Positions 42,646 through 55,708 of a stretch of 64,000 nucleotides of DNA are shown piece after piece. The stretch spans positions 5,871,662 to 5,935,661 of the forward strand of contig OZ037770.1 of NCBI GenBank assembly GCA_964035545.1, given 5' to 3'. The translations under genes were made by a program, and so were the position numbers. The notes under the pieces are model-generated. The model was given only the letters and a program-made list of their open reading frames with translations, was not told where the DNA came from and made no database searches. The DNA comes from Bugula neritina (taxonomy: Eukaryota > Bryozoa > Gymnolaemata > Cheilostomatida > Bugulidae). Every line of letters starts with the position of its first letter. The stretch's first letter is position 1.

Positions 42646-43679
42646 CTATAATAAACTATGCATGTTGACCAAGTCGCACAAGAAGTCTCTTAAATAAGAT
42701 GGTGGCGCTCTAGTACGTTGGCTACGCTCCAACTGTACTGGCGGGCTGCTGCTACTGGTGACTGTACCACTACGGGTGGTGTCGCCAGTACTGGGGAGGT
42801 CCACCAGTACGGGTGGTTTCCTCCTAGCTGCCTTTTCTTCATGAATTTGAGGAATTTCCATCTCATCAGGGGCGGCAGGTGGGTCGGCCGGCTCCACTAG
42901 TGATGAGGACGGCCCAGACCGGTCTTCCGGTGTGTCGGCCGCCTCCTCCTGGGGTGGGGGCAGCCGGGGCGGGTCGGTCGGCACGTCAGCTGCTTCATCC
43001 TGATCTGGCAACACCTCCTCTATCTCTCTGTACGCCATGCCTCGCCCTCTCATGGAGGGCGACGTGCAGGCTCTAAGAGTGGAGGGGCCTGTCTTGCTGC
43101 ATCAGGGCTCACCAAGTATGGTTTCAACCGTGCTTTGTTCTGGATTGACACTTGGCCAGAATGTTCCCTTTTGTATGTGTGATTTGGCACCACCTCAACT
43201 TGGCAGTAAGGACCCTCGAACTTTGGCTCACATAACACTTTCTGAGCCGTTCTCATGCGTTTCACAGGCTCGTCCACATAATCGTTGACGTTGCTCTCTG
43301 GAGCCGGAACGTGGTAAGTTACGTGCTCAGGAACCCTTGTTTCTCTCTCCAGCATGAGAAAATTAGGGGTCTCTATTGTACTGGAGTGAGGGGTACTACG
43401 GTAAGTTTGCATGATTTGCGGCAGTACCAAGTCCCACTCTTCCTGGCTCTTACCGATAAGCAGGCTTTTCAGTGAGTCCCCTAGCATTCGGTTGTTTCGC
43501 TCCACAACCCCAACTTTGGTTAACCCTTTACGTTTTACAGAGATTGCTCCTAAGTTGCGACTGAAACTGGGCACCTTGATCATAATGTAATTGTTTCGGC
43601 AAGTCAAAATAACAGAACACCTGCTGATCCAAGGCTCTGGCCACAGTGGGGGCCGACGCATCTGGAATAGCCAGCGCAT
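42646..43679 (-). pseudogene. gypsy integrase core and C-terminal tail
   Basis: 43679-43050 has the integrase core with GVVERNNRMLGDSLKSLL and the block after it (YRSTPHSSTIETPNFLMLER), and a C-terminal domain resembling GPY/F (KFEGPYCQVEVV, RLKPY). A frame break near 43050 leads to 43053-42646, an acidic proline-rich tail ending RTRAPPSYLRDFLCD and stop, typical of this clade. The first catalytic Asp region is disrupted. Confidence 0.85.
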
Positions 43680-43769
43680 CAGCCCACTGAGTAAAATGAT
43701 CAGTTCACACCAGTATCCAGTTTTTACCTCTCATTATCGTGGGCACGGGGCCTACCAGATCTACAGCAA

Positions 43770-44669
43770 CTACCTGCCACGAACGACTGGCATGAAGGCG
43801 GCGTCTCCCTGCGGTCTCAGTGGATGCTTGCTAGCTTGGCATATCTCAGACTTCCGCACCCAGAGTCGGACATCCCGGATCATACCGGGCCAAAACCACT
43901 GGAGTTGAAGACACCTAGTCACCCGCTCAGCTCCTGCATGAGCCTGCTTATGGGTGTCCCAGATCAACTCCCGCCGCAGAGCAAACGGACAGACTACCCT
44001 CTCTCGTTCTCGGTGAGTTGCGCTGGTTGCTGACGTCGTTAGCAACCCATCACCATTAAACCTGAGGGAGTCCCAGCGGTCACAGAAATACTTAAACTCT
44101 GCACACTTAACCCGCTGTTCGGCTTCACTAGGCCACCGTCCCCCCTTCTTGGCACGGACTAAGTCAGCTACTACGCCCTGGTAGTGTAGTTTGGAGCCGA
44201 CACAGCTCCTTGACGTTCTTGAGCAGCGTGGGGTTTGCACAGCTTTATTAGGGGGTTCAGACCAAAGTTGTCCTTCCTCCCAGCTGTATATGCCTGCTTT
44301 CCCCACCTGTTTTTCAACGTCAGAGCGAGGGGGTCCACCATCCCTACGCTTTATGTTTTGGCATTGCTTACATCTATCTGCCTGGCGGCGGCTCAATCCA
44401 TTGGCATTACAGTGTTTCTTACCGCGTCCGTATGCGATCCGATAAGAAAACTCTGCCAGGGTTTCAAGCCAGCGCGCTACTTGGCTAGATGGTTCAGCCC
44501 ATCGACACAGCCATATCAAGGACACGTGGTCCGTGCGTAGTCTGAACGTACGCCCATACAGATACGGTCTAAAGTGTTTTACCGCCTCGATTACTGCCAG
44601 GAGCTCTCTCCTGGTTGTACAGTAGTTCTTCCCAGGCGCCAACAGAGCTATACTATAGTAAGCTATCAC
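43770..44669 (-). pseudogene. gypsy RNase H and integrase zinc-binding domain
   Basis: RNase H motifs: YCTTRRELLAVIEAVKHFRP, FRLRTDHVSLIWL, YRIAYGRGKKHCNANGLSRR (usual D in the last motif appears changed to G). Then the HHCC zinc module: DTHKQAHAGAERVTRCLQ, WFWPGM, and SEICQASK, where the first of the two cysteines is Ser. Confidence 0.85.
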
Positions 44670-44864
44670 CAGCTCGTGGCCATCTTAGACCTAAGACAGC
44701 ACATTGTGGTTACTGGCATCAGTATCCAAAATATACTCCTTGGCCGCATCATGGTACGTCAAGAAGGGCGCCTCTACCAAGCGATCCTTGAGGTGGTCAG
44801 ATGCCTGCTGTTCTGTATGCATCCACTGCCATCGCACCCCTTTTGCTGTTTGTCGGTTTAATGG

Positions 44865-45191
44865 CTACGTAATTCCTTCGATGTCCGTTATGTACTGACG
44901 ATAGTACCCTACTAGCCCCTGGAATGACCGCAATTCAGGGAGGTCGACAGAGACAGCCCAGTCCCTCACAGCCCATACCTTCTCAGAGTCGGTGGCGACC
45001 CCGTCACAACCTACTACATGCCCCAGGTACTTAACTTCTTGTTGCAGCAATGTGTACTTAGAAGGATTGAGCTTCAGACCAGCCGCTCGAAGTCTGTCAA
45101 ACACCTCTCTAAGCCGACTGACATGAGTGTCGAAGTCAGGGGAGATGACAATGAAATCATCAAGATTGATGAGTAAAGTCTTCCAGTGTAA
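44865..45191 (-). pseudogene. gypsy RT C-terminal half
   Basis: Contains INLDDFIV (the YxDD box with its Tyr replaced), GLKLNPSKYTLLQQEVKYLG and LPELRSFQGLVGYYRQYI. It is separated from its N-terminal half by the TIR element at 45192-45999. Confidence 0.9.
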
Positions 45192-45999
45192 AGGCCTGGC
45201 CACACAATCGTGAGAATCACACGAAATCGTCTATTTGACACGAAAAAACATTCGTACGAGAAAATTTGAGGAAATTCCAACGAAGTCGTCATCGTTGGGT
45301 GTACACAACGATGACGATGGATGAAAAATCACAATCAACGATAAGTACCATTTGATTGGTCAATAGAATTTTAGCAACAGTGATTTTTTCATTTCTACCA
45401 CATTTCTCTATTTGGCAATTTTCTGCTGCTTGTATCTTGTGCAAGACTCATTCACGGACTAATAAAATGACTTGTTGCCATCAAAGTGGTATATATTAGG
45501 GGTGTATATATGTATTATACACGCCAAATATTTACTACAAATTTCAAAAATAGCATAAATTAAGTAGTATTACTATGCCTATTTGCATCCAATTTACTAG
45601 TCTTACATTTATAGCAACTGTAATGTATTTTGCGTAAAATAGCTATTGCAAGCATTATTCAATTCATATTCACATTGTAATCACAGCGAAGCTTAAACTT
45701 TATAGCTTTGTATTTACGTGCATGAGTGAGTTTTAAACGGTTTTTTAATTTTATATGCATAAAAAATGTGTTTAAAAAACTTTACCAATAAACAAAACTA
45801 AAAAAATGTACACATAAAATACCAAAAAAATAACAAAAAATGGCAAATTTTACCTTTATAACTTATATAAACTTGCGGTACCAATCTCGGCATAGTGACT
45901 TTTCGTCTAACGGGCGTGTGGCTGGTCAATACGAAAAGATGACTCACGAAAATCGTTACACGAGTTTCGTGTGATTCTCACGAGCGTGAGGCCAAGCCT
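45192..45999. mobile_element. 808-bp TIR element inserted in the RT, TAA target duplication
   Basis: Left end AGGCCTGGCCACACAATCGT and inverted right end AGGCTTGGCCTCACGCTCGT continue through GAGAATCACACGAAA; 31 of 35 positions match. It is flanked by TAA on both sides (45189-45191 and 46000-46002). Removing the element and one TAA puts the two RT halves back in a single frame, which fixes the borders. A 3-bp TAA duplication points to PIF/Harbinger-type transposition. The interior is AT-rich and has no transposase, so it is nonautonomous. Confidence 0.88.
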
Positions 46000-46002
46000 T
46001 AA

Positions 46003-46509
46003 ACCATTCAGAACCTGCTCCATGAGTCGCTGGAAGGTAGCCGGCGCAGACATAAATTCAAACAGCAGCACCTTCCACTTCCAGAGCCCGTCCCACGTAA
46101 TAAACGCGGCCTTATCCAGTGCATCAGGACTCAGGGGCGCCTGCCAATACCTGCTTAGCAAGCCCAACGTACTGAAGAACTTGCTACCAGCTAAGGCATC
46201 TAGCGACTCGTTGATCCTAGGTAGAGGGTAAGCGTCCTGGATGGTCACGTTGTTCAGTTTGCGATAATCCACGCAAAACCTCCAGCTCCCATCCTTTTTT
46301 CGAACTAGGAAAACTGAAGAGCTCCAACCACCATGAACTGGCTCAATCAGGTCTCGGTTCAGAAGGTCTTGCACCTGTCTGCTTACTTCCTTTTCCTTTT
46401 CAGGACCTAACCGGCGGGTCGGCTGCTTCATAGGCACCAGCCGCCAGGGGTATCTCATGACAGACAGCCTTAGCCAGGCACATATCATGGTCGCCGCAAC
46501 TGAACACAT
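46003..46509 (-). pseudogene. gypsy RT N-terminal half
   Basis: Shows SSSVFLVRKKDGSWRFCVDY, the following RKLN, DAYPLPRI and SAPATFQRLM. Motif A reads STLGLLSRYWQ, where the family has TLDL..GYWQ, so the catalytic Asp is replaced by Gly. A linker just upstream (46400-46687, other frame) has the usual VPEHFVDL...DYKDVFS sequence. Confidence 0.9.
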
Positions 46510-46689
46510 CTTTGTAATCAGAGAGTAGCTGCGCCACTACCAGGCGTTCCCGCTCCCTCTTACAGCCATTACAGGCATGCCCGTGCAAATCTACAAAGTG
46601 TTCAGGCACTGACCCCCTGATGTTCCTAGTGGGTACCTGTCGGGCCTGTACGGAGTGGAACTTCCCCACTATTGACCCAGCCGGCAATT

Positions 46690-47079
46690 CTACCAGCTCC
46701 GTGAAAGGATTAACACACTGGACCAGAAATTTTCCCCCCCCAGCTCATCCAGTCTGTTCAGACTGTTAGTGAGCTGGACGCCCCTAAGCGCACCTTTCAC
46801 CACTCCTAAGTCGGAGATTTCCCTACAGTTCACTCTGCAGCGAACTGTAGCCCGACAGCGCCTAGGTACAATACAGCGCTTTACCACCTGCACTCCCCCC
46901 ACCAAGTGTCTGCCAAATCGGTCTACACAAGCCAGCTCGTGCCCGGCCATCACCACCGCCGACTTGTTAAAGTCAATGTGGCACCTGTGTCGCTTCAGAG
47001 ATGGCATGCTCAAGATGGCGTCCTCCTTGAGTTGACTGACGATGAAGGTCACTCCATCGAAGGCGGCCTCCTCACCCAA
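46690..47079 (-). pseudogene. gypsy protease remnant
   Basis: The frame resembles the second half of a retropepsin (AILSMPSLKRHRCHIDF, where the family has ILGMDFL). The active-site DTG block expected upstream is not visible in any frame between 47080 and 47140. Confidence 0.6.
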
Positions 47080-47140
47080 TTGGGTTTGGGCCCTAGCCTT
47101 GGCCTCAGAGGGTTAAACTGAGGCCCACAGTCGGCAGAGT

Positions 47141-47690
47141 CTATCGTGGGCCATTTCCGTTTAACTGCCTCCCTCTACCGTTGGGGTAGCTTCGTACGAA
47201 GTGCCCACTGCTACCACATCCCCAGCATATGGGGCCTTGCCTGCTGACAACAGCTGTCTGCGACCTGGTGGGTCGCTGGGCTACGACTGTTGGCATAGTT
47301 GCCTCATCTCGGCTAACAGCTCTCGAACCAAGCTTGAGGTCAAGCTTGTCGGCTGCCGCCGTGGCGACATGTACAGCCGTCTTGGCCGATGACGTCAACG
47401 TCGACACATCGTCGTCGGCCTCGACTTGCTGTACTGTCGCCCCAGGCCGGCACGTACTGTCGACTTATAAATAAGCATTCCCACGCCTGAAAGCTCCCTC
47501 CATGGTTTCAACTTCAGCTACCAGCAGGTGTTGCTTCAGCCCTAGGTTGTTAATAGATTGCAGGAAAGCATCTGGTGCCAGACTCTGCCGACTATTCGAG
47601 ATTTGCTGTTCAATCAGAAGCAACACAACTCTCATGCTATACATTGCTACGCTAGTGTAGTCATTAGAATTAATCCTGACAATACACTAA
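47141..47690 (-). pseudogene. gypsy gag C-terminal part with zinc knuckle
   Basis: About 47690-47460 reads as gag-like sequence (FLQSINNLGLKQHLLVAEVE). 47407-47141 continues with a knuckle CWGCGSSGHFVRSYPN, a CX2CX4HX4C motif whose last Cys is Tyr. Upstream gag is missing. Confidence 0.7.
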
Positions 47691-47704
47691 CCTACCTTCC
47701 AACC

Positions 47705-47905
47705 TAATTTTGCGTGAGCAGCAATGGAAAAGAGACTGGGTCTGGAACATCAGTCACCATCGGAGCGTGTCCTTATTGCATGACCGAGGTGATGCCCAAT
47801 CACGCATATAAGGTGGAACGTTCGGTTCAAGTGTCAATTCAAGACGAAGCTCACCTGAAGCCATATTGAATGAGCCCTGATGCAGCAGGCCGGTTCCCTT
47901 ACTCC
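47705..47905 (+). pseudogene. inverted gypsy integrase C-terminal fragment
   Basis: On the plus strand one frame reads EVMPNHAYKVERSVQVSIQ and then LKPY, stop, SPDAAG, closely matching the integrase C-terminus at 43050-43200 on the other strand. It therefore belongs to a second copy of the same family, joined tail-in to the truncated 5' end of the main element. Confidence 0.8.
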
Positions 47906-48290
47906 TAGAACCTACGCACTTTCCTGACATGAGAGAGAGGCTGAAGACCAACAATATTATATTTTGCATGTTTAATATTTAAAAGTTATTAGTAATGACA
48001 ATATGAATTAAAAATAATATTTCATGCATGATAAAATTTGGGGCCTTGGTGCCACGGTGGTGGCTGTTGAACATTTGCTTGGGCTTTCTTTTTAAGGTGA
48101 CATGACCTGCTTGGCTACATTTCAATGACTGATTCTTTTTTTTCTTGTGTTCTGTTTTTGGTGTGCTTGCTTATGGCAGAAATTTTGTCATCGATGAAGT
48201 TTACGTCATTCATTTTTTTATATTTTCTTTTGCATCCATGTAAAGTAATATCATGACAAACATGTAGCTGATTAGGATAATATTACTAAC

Positions 48291-49782
48291 CATCATCCGT
48301 TATGAGAGAAGTATACACTCGCTGTGTGGTCTCACCTTGGCTCATGTTAGCTACAAATATATATGAGATGACCTGAGGTCATGTCAACTATAGGTATATT
48401 TTATAATACATGACATCACCGGGCATTATAATAGCTCACACAATAATAAGAAAAAGTCACATCAGTCTATCAAATGGTTTCTATTATTGTAGGCCCACAT
48501 TGATTTCAAAAATTTTTGTTGTAAAAAATTTCTCATTAGCCAGTATTACCCTTGAAAAACATGTTATTGCATGCGTACGGGCAGAGAAACATTCAGAAAT
48601 TCTAAGTTTACCTAGTTAAATTTCCAAGTGTTTTCTTTATTAGACTCAAGCAGGTTTGTAATTATGTATCATATATTGTATATTATAATTATTTACTAGT
48701 TGAACTATAACCATTCTGATTTATTTAAACAATCTACTATTACATCAGAAGAATAAGACCTGCGAAAGTCACTTTTAAAAAATCAATGTTTTTTTCTGGT
48801 AAAGTAATATCATGAAAAAACTAGAATAAAATCACTAACCATCACTTGGTACAAAAGAAGTGTACGTTCCCTGTGTGGTCCCACTTGGGATCATGTCAAC
48901 TACAAGTATATATGATATGATACCTGATATCACCTGGGGTCATGTTACAAGTAATAAGCATATGATGCGTGACATCACCTGGAAGCTATGCAAGCTGTAT
49001 AATTTTTGTTATAAAAGAATAAATTTTAACCTAAAAGGTTGAACGAAACCTCAGGTATCTGAAACGTTATGTTGAAAGTCAAAATGTTTGTGAATTGAAA
49101 AATAAATAAATGTCATGTGTATTAATAGTTGTTAGTTATAATCGATATACCAATATGATCTTACCATACACATTTTTTTCTCTTATGACATCATAATCTC
49201 CCATTGTAATATCATCTGCTATTCTACTTTGTCTTTCATTTCTTCGGTTTTGCCTTCAAGCAGAAGCAGTTTGCACTCATGATTTGTTAACTGGAGGGCT
49301 CAATATATAAATGCATAATCACTAAAACATTGTAAAATATGTAGATGTCAATGAATAAAAAGTTCCTATGGTAATTAGCTTCCTAAATTCATTATTAAAT
49401 TGATCCTTCGGTTAGTGTACGATGCCAAGAGTCAAAGTTATACTATACAAATTTTAGTAATAGTGACTATATAGCAAGGGTTATGGTAAAGTAAATAGCA
49501 TAATTTTTGCATGTTCTAGCTAATAACATAACTAAGTTTCAAAATTTCCAACTGACAGAAGGTTATCACTCTTTGAGACAATGTGTAATTTATTAGTTGT
49601 TTCCATTTTTTTTTCAGTAAGCAGAAATGTTTTGCTATTTTATAAGATACAAAAAACATACCTTCTAGAGACAAGAGCCACAGTTACAATCACAGCAATG
49701 ACCAGCACCACAACCCCTGATATGAGAGGAACAACTAGTCGTTCTTTTCCTTCAACGTTTGCAGGTACAAGTCTATCTGGTT
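48291..49782 (-). CDS. membrane and cytoplasmic exons of a second receptor, paralogous to the lectin receptor
   Basis: Exons on the minus strand: 49782-49662 (transmembrane, VVPLISGVVVLVIAVIVTVA then LVSRR), 49253-49165 (tail, ITMGDYDVIREKNVYG), 48899-48840 (GTTQGTYTSFVPSDG) and 48350-48291 (GETTQRVYTSLITDDG). Phases match the first receptor exactly (1-2, 2-1, 1-1, 1-1), and exon lengths of 89, 60 and 60 nt are identical to their counterparts. Both 60-nt exons here have good acceptors and donors, so this tail may carry two YTSx repeats. The extracellular exons, expected to the right of 49782, and the last exon were not found, so the gene is partial or decayed upstream. Confidence 0.65.
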
Positions 49783-52700
49783 CTACAAAATAATCTCACT
49801 ATTTAAGCTGTCTTCTGGTTAAACCAAAATATGTCTGCAGTGCATTATAGGAAATATCACGAGAAGAACTTTGCCCATATTTGAGTTAATCTTTAATAGA
49901 AGTAATCTCCAATTACTTTTACACTCTGGGTACTAGCTAGGCCACCGAGTTTTGCTAGAAATTGAGAGTAGCAAGGATGATCCTACTTACTTTGTGAAAC
50001 CTTTAAGCTGTTTTGTTTAGCCACCTAATCACAAAATCTTTTCTAACTTTTGAAAGAACTTAGGAGTTGTCTTTTTTTATTTTGTCTACTTCGGTAACCG
50101 ATAGACCCAATGTCGGCATCCACCTGCCGAACTCGGTCCAACTGTCGGTTTAGATGAATCAACAAAAATTAACCGAACCAAGTGTATGCATATTGTAACT
50201 TGTAATTAGAGGAAAGAGATTAACTATTTACTCTGCAATATGCTTAACAATAGCCATAGTATGTAAGGTATTAGAAAGTTACGCCACAGACTTAGCTATA
50301 ATTACAGTATTTAGAAAAATAGCCATAAGTAATGTGTCAAGGGAGATAAGTCTGATATTTACCACAATATATATGTGCATCTGAAAAAGGAATATATTAT
50401 GCTATAGGCTTTGCCCACTTATCAATTTTCAGTCACTGTATTTTTGAGAGATAGTTTCATATGCATAGAACATATCTAGAAAATATTTTGAATATTATAT
50501 TACCGAAATAACTGCATATTTAAATTTTTATTATGCCTCTTTGAAAATTGGCCAATCCTTGTATATATCTACCCCTTTCAAGAGAGAACCCCTTTTTTCT
50601 TCTCACAGACACAAAAAACGCTACTCACAGATTTGAACTCAGTAAAATGTTGGCTTCGCAGTGATATATAGCAACAAACATTGGTATTGATGTGCTCCAC
50701 CAGCCCATTTTTGCATGTTAACGCCCCTACTAAAATGATCATGCTTGATACCTGGGTTTTGTTCTCCAACAGAGATAGCTCAATAAAATATGATGCTTAT
50801 TTTGTACAAAATAATTAATCATGTATAAAAAAATTAATTTGTTCTTGAAAAGTTATCAGGCAGCCGTCTAGAAAAGACCAGACTCCATCAATGCAACATC
50901 GCCAAAATATTATGTGTAGATTGTTGAGAATGGCAGCATCAACATAAAATAGCTGATTCAAGCCCTTTCTCTTAAAAGATTGTCTAAGTAAAAAATAATC
51001 TGGAGAGAAGAATGCAGGAAGAAAGCAGTAAGAAACCTTCATAAAATGAAACACTACTTTGAAACATTTCTTATATGATTTGCTTCAAACTGAAATTTTT
51101 TTCAATATTGTATGTTTCAATAATTTCTCATTTTTTAATGATTTTAAAATAAATTATAGAATTTATTTTTAGGAGATGTTTTTAAATTATACTGTCAAAT
51201 CTATGAATGTCTCATTTGGCCGGTGCTCAACAAATTTCAAAACGCAGCCATAAGATATTTTCTAAACAAATTTTATTTGTCTACACTTCAGCATGAACAA
51301 CTTTCAATTTTAAACAACTAGTTTCTTGCACATGCTTATTATGTGTGCTTCGTATTATATGTGCAATTCCAGTATATCTATTATCCTATACCACTATAAA
51401 AGTCGTAGAGAACTTCGGGTCAATCAGTGGTAATGGGATTTGTATTACATTATATAGATTTCGTCAAAGATCCTAGCCTAATGAGGCGCAATTGAAATAA
51501 GTAATTGATTGGCTGGAGGTACAACCAGTTCAACTTCATTGGTTAGGCAACGATCGTAACAACTAAAACAAGTGGTGGATACAGTTAGGGTTGACATTAA
51601 AACACGGCAATTTCTAGCAGTAATTTGCATTCTAAATCAATTTTTTCATGCAAAAGGTTTTAGAAGCTAGGAGTTATGAGAAAGAATAATATAATGTAAT
51701 AATTTTGATTGAAAAGTTTTAACAAATGCAGGTCTGAATTTTTATTTAAATCCGCTCCTTTTAGACTTTGTTCTGAACAAAGGATATTAAATACTGTAGC
51801 TATTAGATAAGAATTTAGTCTTGTAAATATTTTAAAAGCATAATTGTCTTCTCACTCAATTTCAGCTCATATTATAAATTTATCAATCTTCATTATAAAG
51901 ACATAATTGTCTTCTCATTAAATAATAGTCTATTACAACTTTATTGCTACCATAATAATATAATATCATTTTGTAAAATGTTTTTATTTTCATAGCATTT
52001 TTTGCTTAGTATTATAAAATTTTATGCTGCATTGTATATAGCCTACATATGCATATAATGAGCTGCATGTAGTAGACGAAAAGAAATATCGCAATTATAT
52101 AAAAGATGTAGAAATTATTTGTAGAATATAAACAAATGCAAAATAATTTAACAAACATATAACTTTACGAACCTCAGCATTTAAATTTAGTTTGCGGCAA
52201 GAATAATTTTTTGCTTGTAAAAAATTAAGTAAAAGATACCAACAATTTTGTTTCTTGTTTTTAATGTTATATTTGTTAGCATTGTAGATGTGCCTGTATT
52301 ACACTATATTGAGTTCTGATTATTTTGGTTTAACATTGTAAATAACATATTGTGCAGTATATACAAAATGAGCACATATATAAAACATATACTCATAGTG
52401 AAAGTATAAGTTCTAATTTTTTTTGCAAATCCATGCATACTATTTGAAATATATGCATACAACTTGGTGTTTCTGATTTGTACATGAACAATTTTATTGC
52501 TAAATGCTAAGTAATTATTTAAATTTTTCTACAACAAATTCGTCGACATGTTTTATATACCATCTTTTAGCAAACACTTGCAACACTCCTATGCAATTAC
52601 ATATAACTGTAGCTATAGTAAGCTGTTCATAAAATAGCAACTATTATGAGTGCTGCATTTTTACACACACACTCACACACGCACACACACATGAAGAAAA

Positions 52701-53105
52701 GCAAGCATATATATAGTTTACTGTCATGAGTTACTTGCAAAAATAAGTTGAAATATATGTTGAAGACTTCATACATTAATACAAATGGTATACTCTCAGA
52801 CAGAGGAGCGACATAGTGCACATGCTCTTAGGAGTTGCATTATCACCTTCTTTCTTGGTGTCATCAAAAATATGGCATTGAAAGAAGACAATCACTGCTT
52901 TGTGGTTTACATATTTGTATTCCTTTTAAAACGTAGTTAAAAAATATATATACATATTTTCTAACTTGAAAAAATGCTCTATGTAGCTGCTTATATTTTA
53001 AAAGAAATTTTAGGTAGCAGAAGTAAGGAATTTTTGACATATTTACTGCAGGGGTGTGATAAACAAATGGACATAACATGCTTGTTTTAAAGCTAAAATA
53101 TGATG
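49783..53105. other. AT-rich region with no recognised gene
   Basis: The extracellular part of the second receptor would be expected here, but no lectin or stalk exon is visible. Short frames at 50578-50769 and 50815-51054 have no signature. 51780-52620 is very AT-rich. A short CA-rich patch is at 52663-52692. Confidence 0.4.
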
Positions 53106-53115
53106 TAACAGAATT

Positions 53116-53119
<4 letters not shown>

Positions 53120-53201
<82 letters not shown>
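53120..53201. repeat. AT microsatellite
   Basis: TA run of about 80 bp. The minus-strand frame crossing it is an artefact. Confidence 0.95.
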
Positions 53202-53205
<4 letters not shown>

Positions 53206-53640
53206 TATATACATAATGAATGTCATTTCACTATATAACAAGAAGAAATAGGCTGCTATTTTTACACTTCTGTGCAGTAATTTAAAAGCTTTGATAGCTT
53301 AACCTTCTTCATCTGGATAACAAATTTTAGCGTGGGGTGTGGGTTAATAAAAATGTAATCACAAGAACATGTACATAACTTAATTTCTCCATTATTGCAC
53401 CAACTATCAATATTTACTTAATAACTAAACCCTATATTTAGCCCAGTGTTCAGTATCTAACTAATATGTATGTACTATATACACTGTCCACCTGTTGAGT
53501 GTTATTTAAAAAGTGAAAGAAATTCTACAACTATAGTCATATTTGACCCATCACTATTATTACACATATCAATGTGTAAAATTAGTAAAAATAATTTAGT
53601 GGAAGTATTTGACAAGAATACAAGATTGCAAAAAATTTAG

Positions 53641-53709
53641 CCCACTCCGAGGATTGAACCCATACCCAATGGGTGCAAAGGAGACGCTGTTTACCACGAA
53701 GCCAATGCA
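53641..53709 (-). repeat. tRNA-like sequence (SINE head or tRNA pseudogene)
   Basis: Minus strand: A-box-like TGGCTTCGTGGTAAACAGC and B box GGTTCAATCC at normal spacing. Acceptor ends do not pair convincingly. Similar in kind to 4313-4386, but not obviously the same family. Confidence 0.5.
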
Positions 53710-55708
53710 TCATCTTAGGAGAATGCCAATACATAAGGGATTATACTATAATGATATAAACAACAGCTAGAAAAATGAGTGGGTTATATTCCATCAGGGT
53801 GTTCACTAGCAGTGGATTGCCATCTTGTTTTAAAATTGGCCTATGACTCTGTTGCTACTTGCAAAGGTATCTTGATTAAATAAACCAACGGTTAAAAATA
53901 AACTGTAGTTTGTATATTATTACTAAGGCACAGCCAGCGGTCAGAGCTATGGTATATAAATATACACTGATGTACTAGGACCTAGGTAATAGATTGACAA
54001 GTCAAATTATCTTTTATAGGTAAACACACTTTGGTTTGAGAAAACATGCATGCAGCCTTAATTTTAGGTTTACGTCAGCAAATCATGAAAAGATCTAAAC
54101 TAATATTAGAGGTAAATTTTAAAAATTAAATTAATTTTACTTATTTTTACAATAACAAATTTTTTGGAGAAAATAAGTTGCTTCCTTTTTGTTGCAATGA
54201 TATTCAACTTGCTTGAGCTATGGCCATCAGTGATGAAATTTGAAACCCTGATTGTTTTGAGATAACTTTGTGACTTGTTATACATTTTTGCATATCTTTA
54301 CCAACATATTACTTGATTCATGATAGTTTTCACATTGCAATTTACGGCATCAGTTGAGACTTGCACTCTGACAAAATATTAACAAAGCCAAACATATGGC
54401 CACACTACAGTGAAAGCTGGTTGGTTATATTAATTGTGGCTGCACTAGTCATGGTCCTAGCAGTTGGCCTACCATGGTATTGCCAGGTGCGAGCAAGCTT
54501 ACAAGCATTTATATAGCTATAGCTAAACTGATAAGCTTACAAAACATGTTGGCTAACATTATGCAGTTCACAATAGGCATATGGAAAACAAAGATGGTCA
54601 AAGGGTAATGATATTGTGGTTGACATAATATGTTAACTATAAATAGTTCACGAATGCAGTTCCATTAGGCCTACTGGATTACCACTTATTTGCACTAACA
54701 GAATGTGTTACAAACGGGCCAGCAGGCAACTAAACCGTGTAATGCACAACTTTTGACGTTATGCTATGTCATTATGCTCTGAAGTACGTTCTGTCATGGC
54801 TGAAAGTCACACTACTCTACACTTGCAGTAGCAATTCGTTTACTACTTCCATCACCAACACTTGCATTTTTATAGGGGCCAAATTCCTGTACCAAATGGT
54901 GTGCTATTCTTTCAAAACAGAGTACTATAAATATTATTTTGCTCATAGATTTTAGCAGACAAAGAATTTATACTAAAGACTACCCTATAGAAATTCTATT
55001 TAAGAAAAAACTTCAATCCTAAAATACTACCTATTGACTTATACAGCTGAACAGAAAAAGAAGTAACCGCAGTTCGAGTATTTAGCATATCTGAGCCACA
55101 ATTCAAAAATAAATAGAAGCATAGCACATGTGCATAGTTAATATCATATTATAATAGTTCATATAGTTTGTTTGCCTTTGACAGCATATTGAATATTTCT
55201 CTACTTGGCTGTAGGTAAGCCCTGCAGTTTTTGTTTTTATCTTAATTTACAATGAAAGAATAAACTTGAAAAATGCAACCAAAAACTTATTATTGAAAAA
55301 AGGCTTTTAACTACTCTGCTAACTATGGCTTTTAATTGTCAATAAATGACCCTTTTCATCTAACTATTGCATGGTGCTGAGACGACTGATAAATATGTGT
55401 AAAAATGTGTGCAGGTGGGATTAATTAGCTGAGAAACTTTATTAACCTAAGCTCTTAAACTACAAGAGCGTTGATTAGGGGTGCATGGTAAAACGAAAGT
55501 TATTTCACTGCTTTTCCTCTATAAAACTGAAGCCTTTCCAAATATATTTTTTATTGCACCAGCTGGTACAATCTAAAAATAAAATAAAGCTGAACAATCA
55601 AATTAAAAGAATAGGCGTTTTATATCTTAACTTGTTGAAATGGTGCAGTAAAATTTGTTTGTTGCCTTTTAGGTAAATATTCACCAGGGCTGACATTGAC
55701 TTCTTTAT
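53710..55708. other. gene-poor stretch with one dispersed repeat
   Basis: 54130-54265 matches 15540-15700 (GGAGAAAATAAGTTGCTT, TTTTTGTTG, TCAACTTGCTTGAGCTAT). Otherwise nothing recognised; small frames at 54761-54955 and 55485-55676 have no motifs. Confidence 0.45.

Larger units (their letters stand above)
41711..47700 (-). mobile_element. degenerate Ty3/gypsy retrotransposon, 5'-truncated
   Basis: Minus-strand order: gag C-terminal part and zinc knuckle, protease remnant, RT, RNase H, integrase, 3' LTR. The element is markedly GC-richer than its surroundings. The upstream LTR, primer binding site and most of gag are missing, and immediately beyond the truncation lies an inverted integrase fragment (47705-47905). 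Multiple frame breaks, lost catalytic residues and an 808-bp insertion show it is inactive. Individual domains are listed separately. Confidence 0.9.

Noticed and set aside
42718-44898. Numerous plus-strand frames across the gypsy element
   Set aside because: They are antisense shadows of the integrase, RNase H and RT frames in a GC-rich element.
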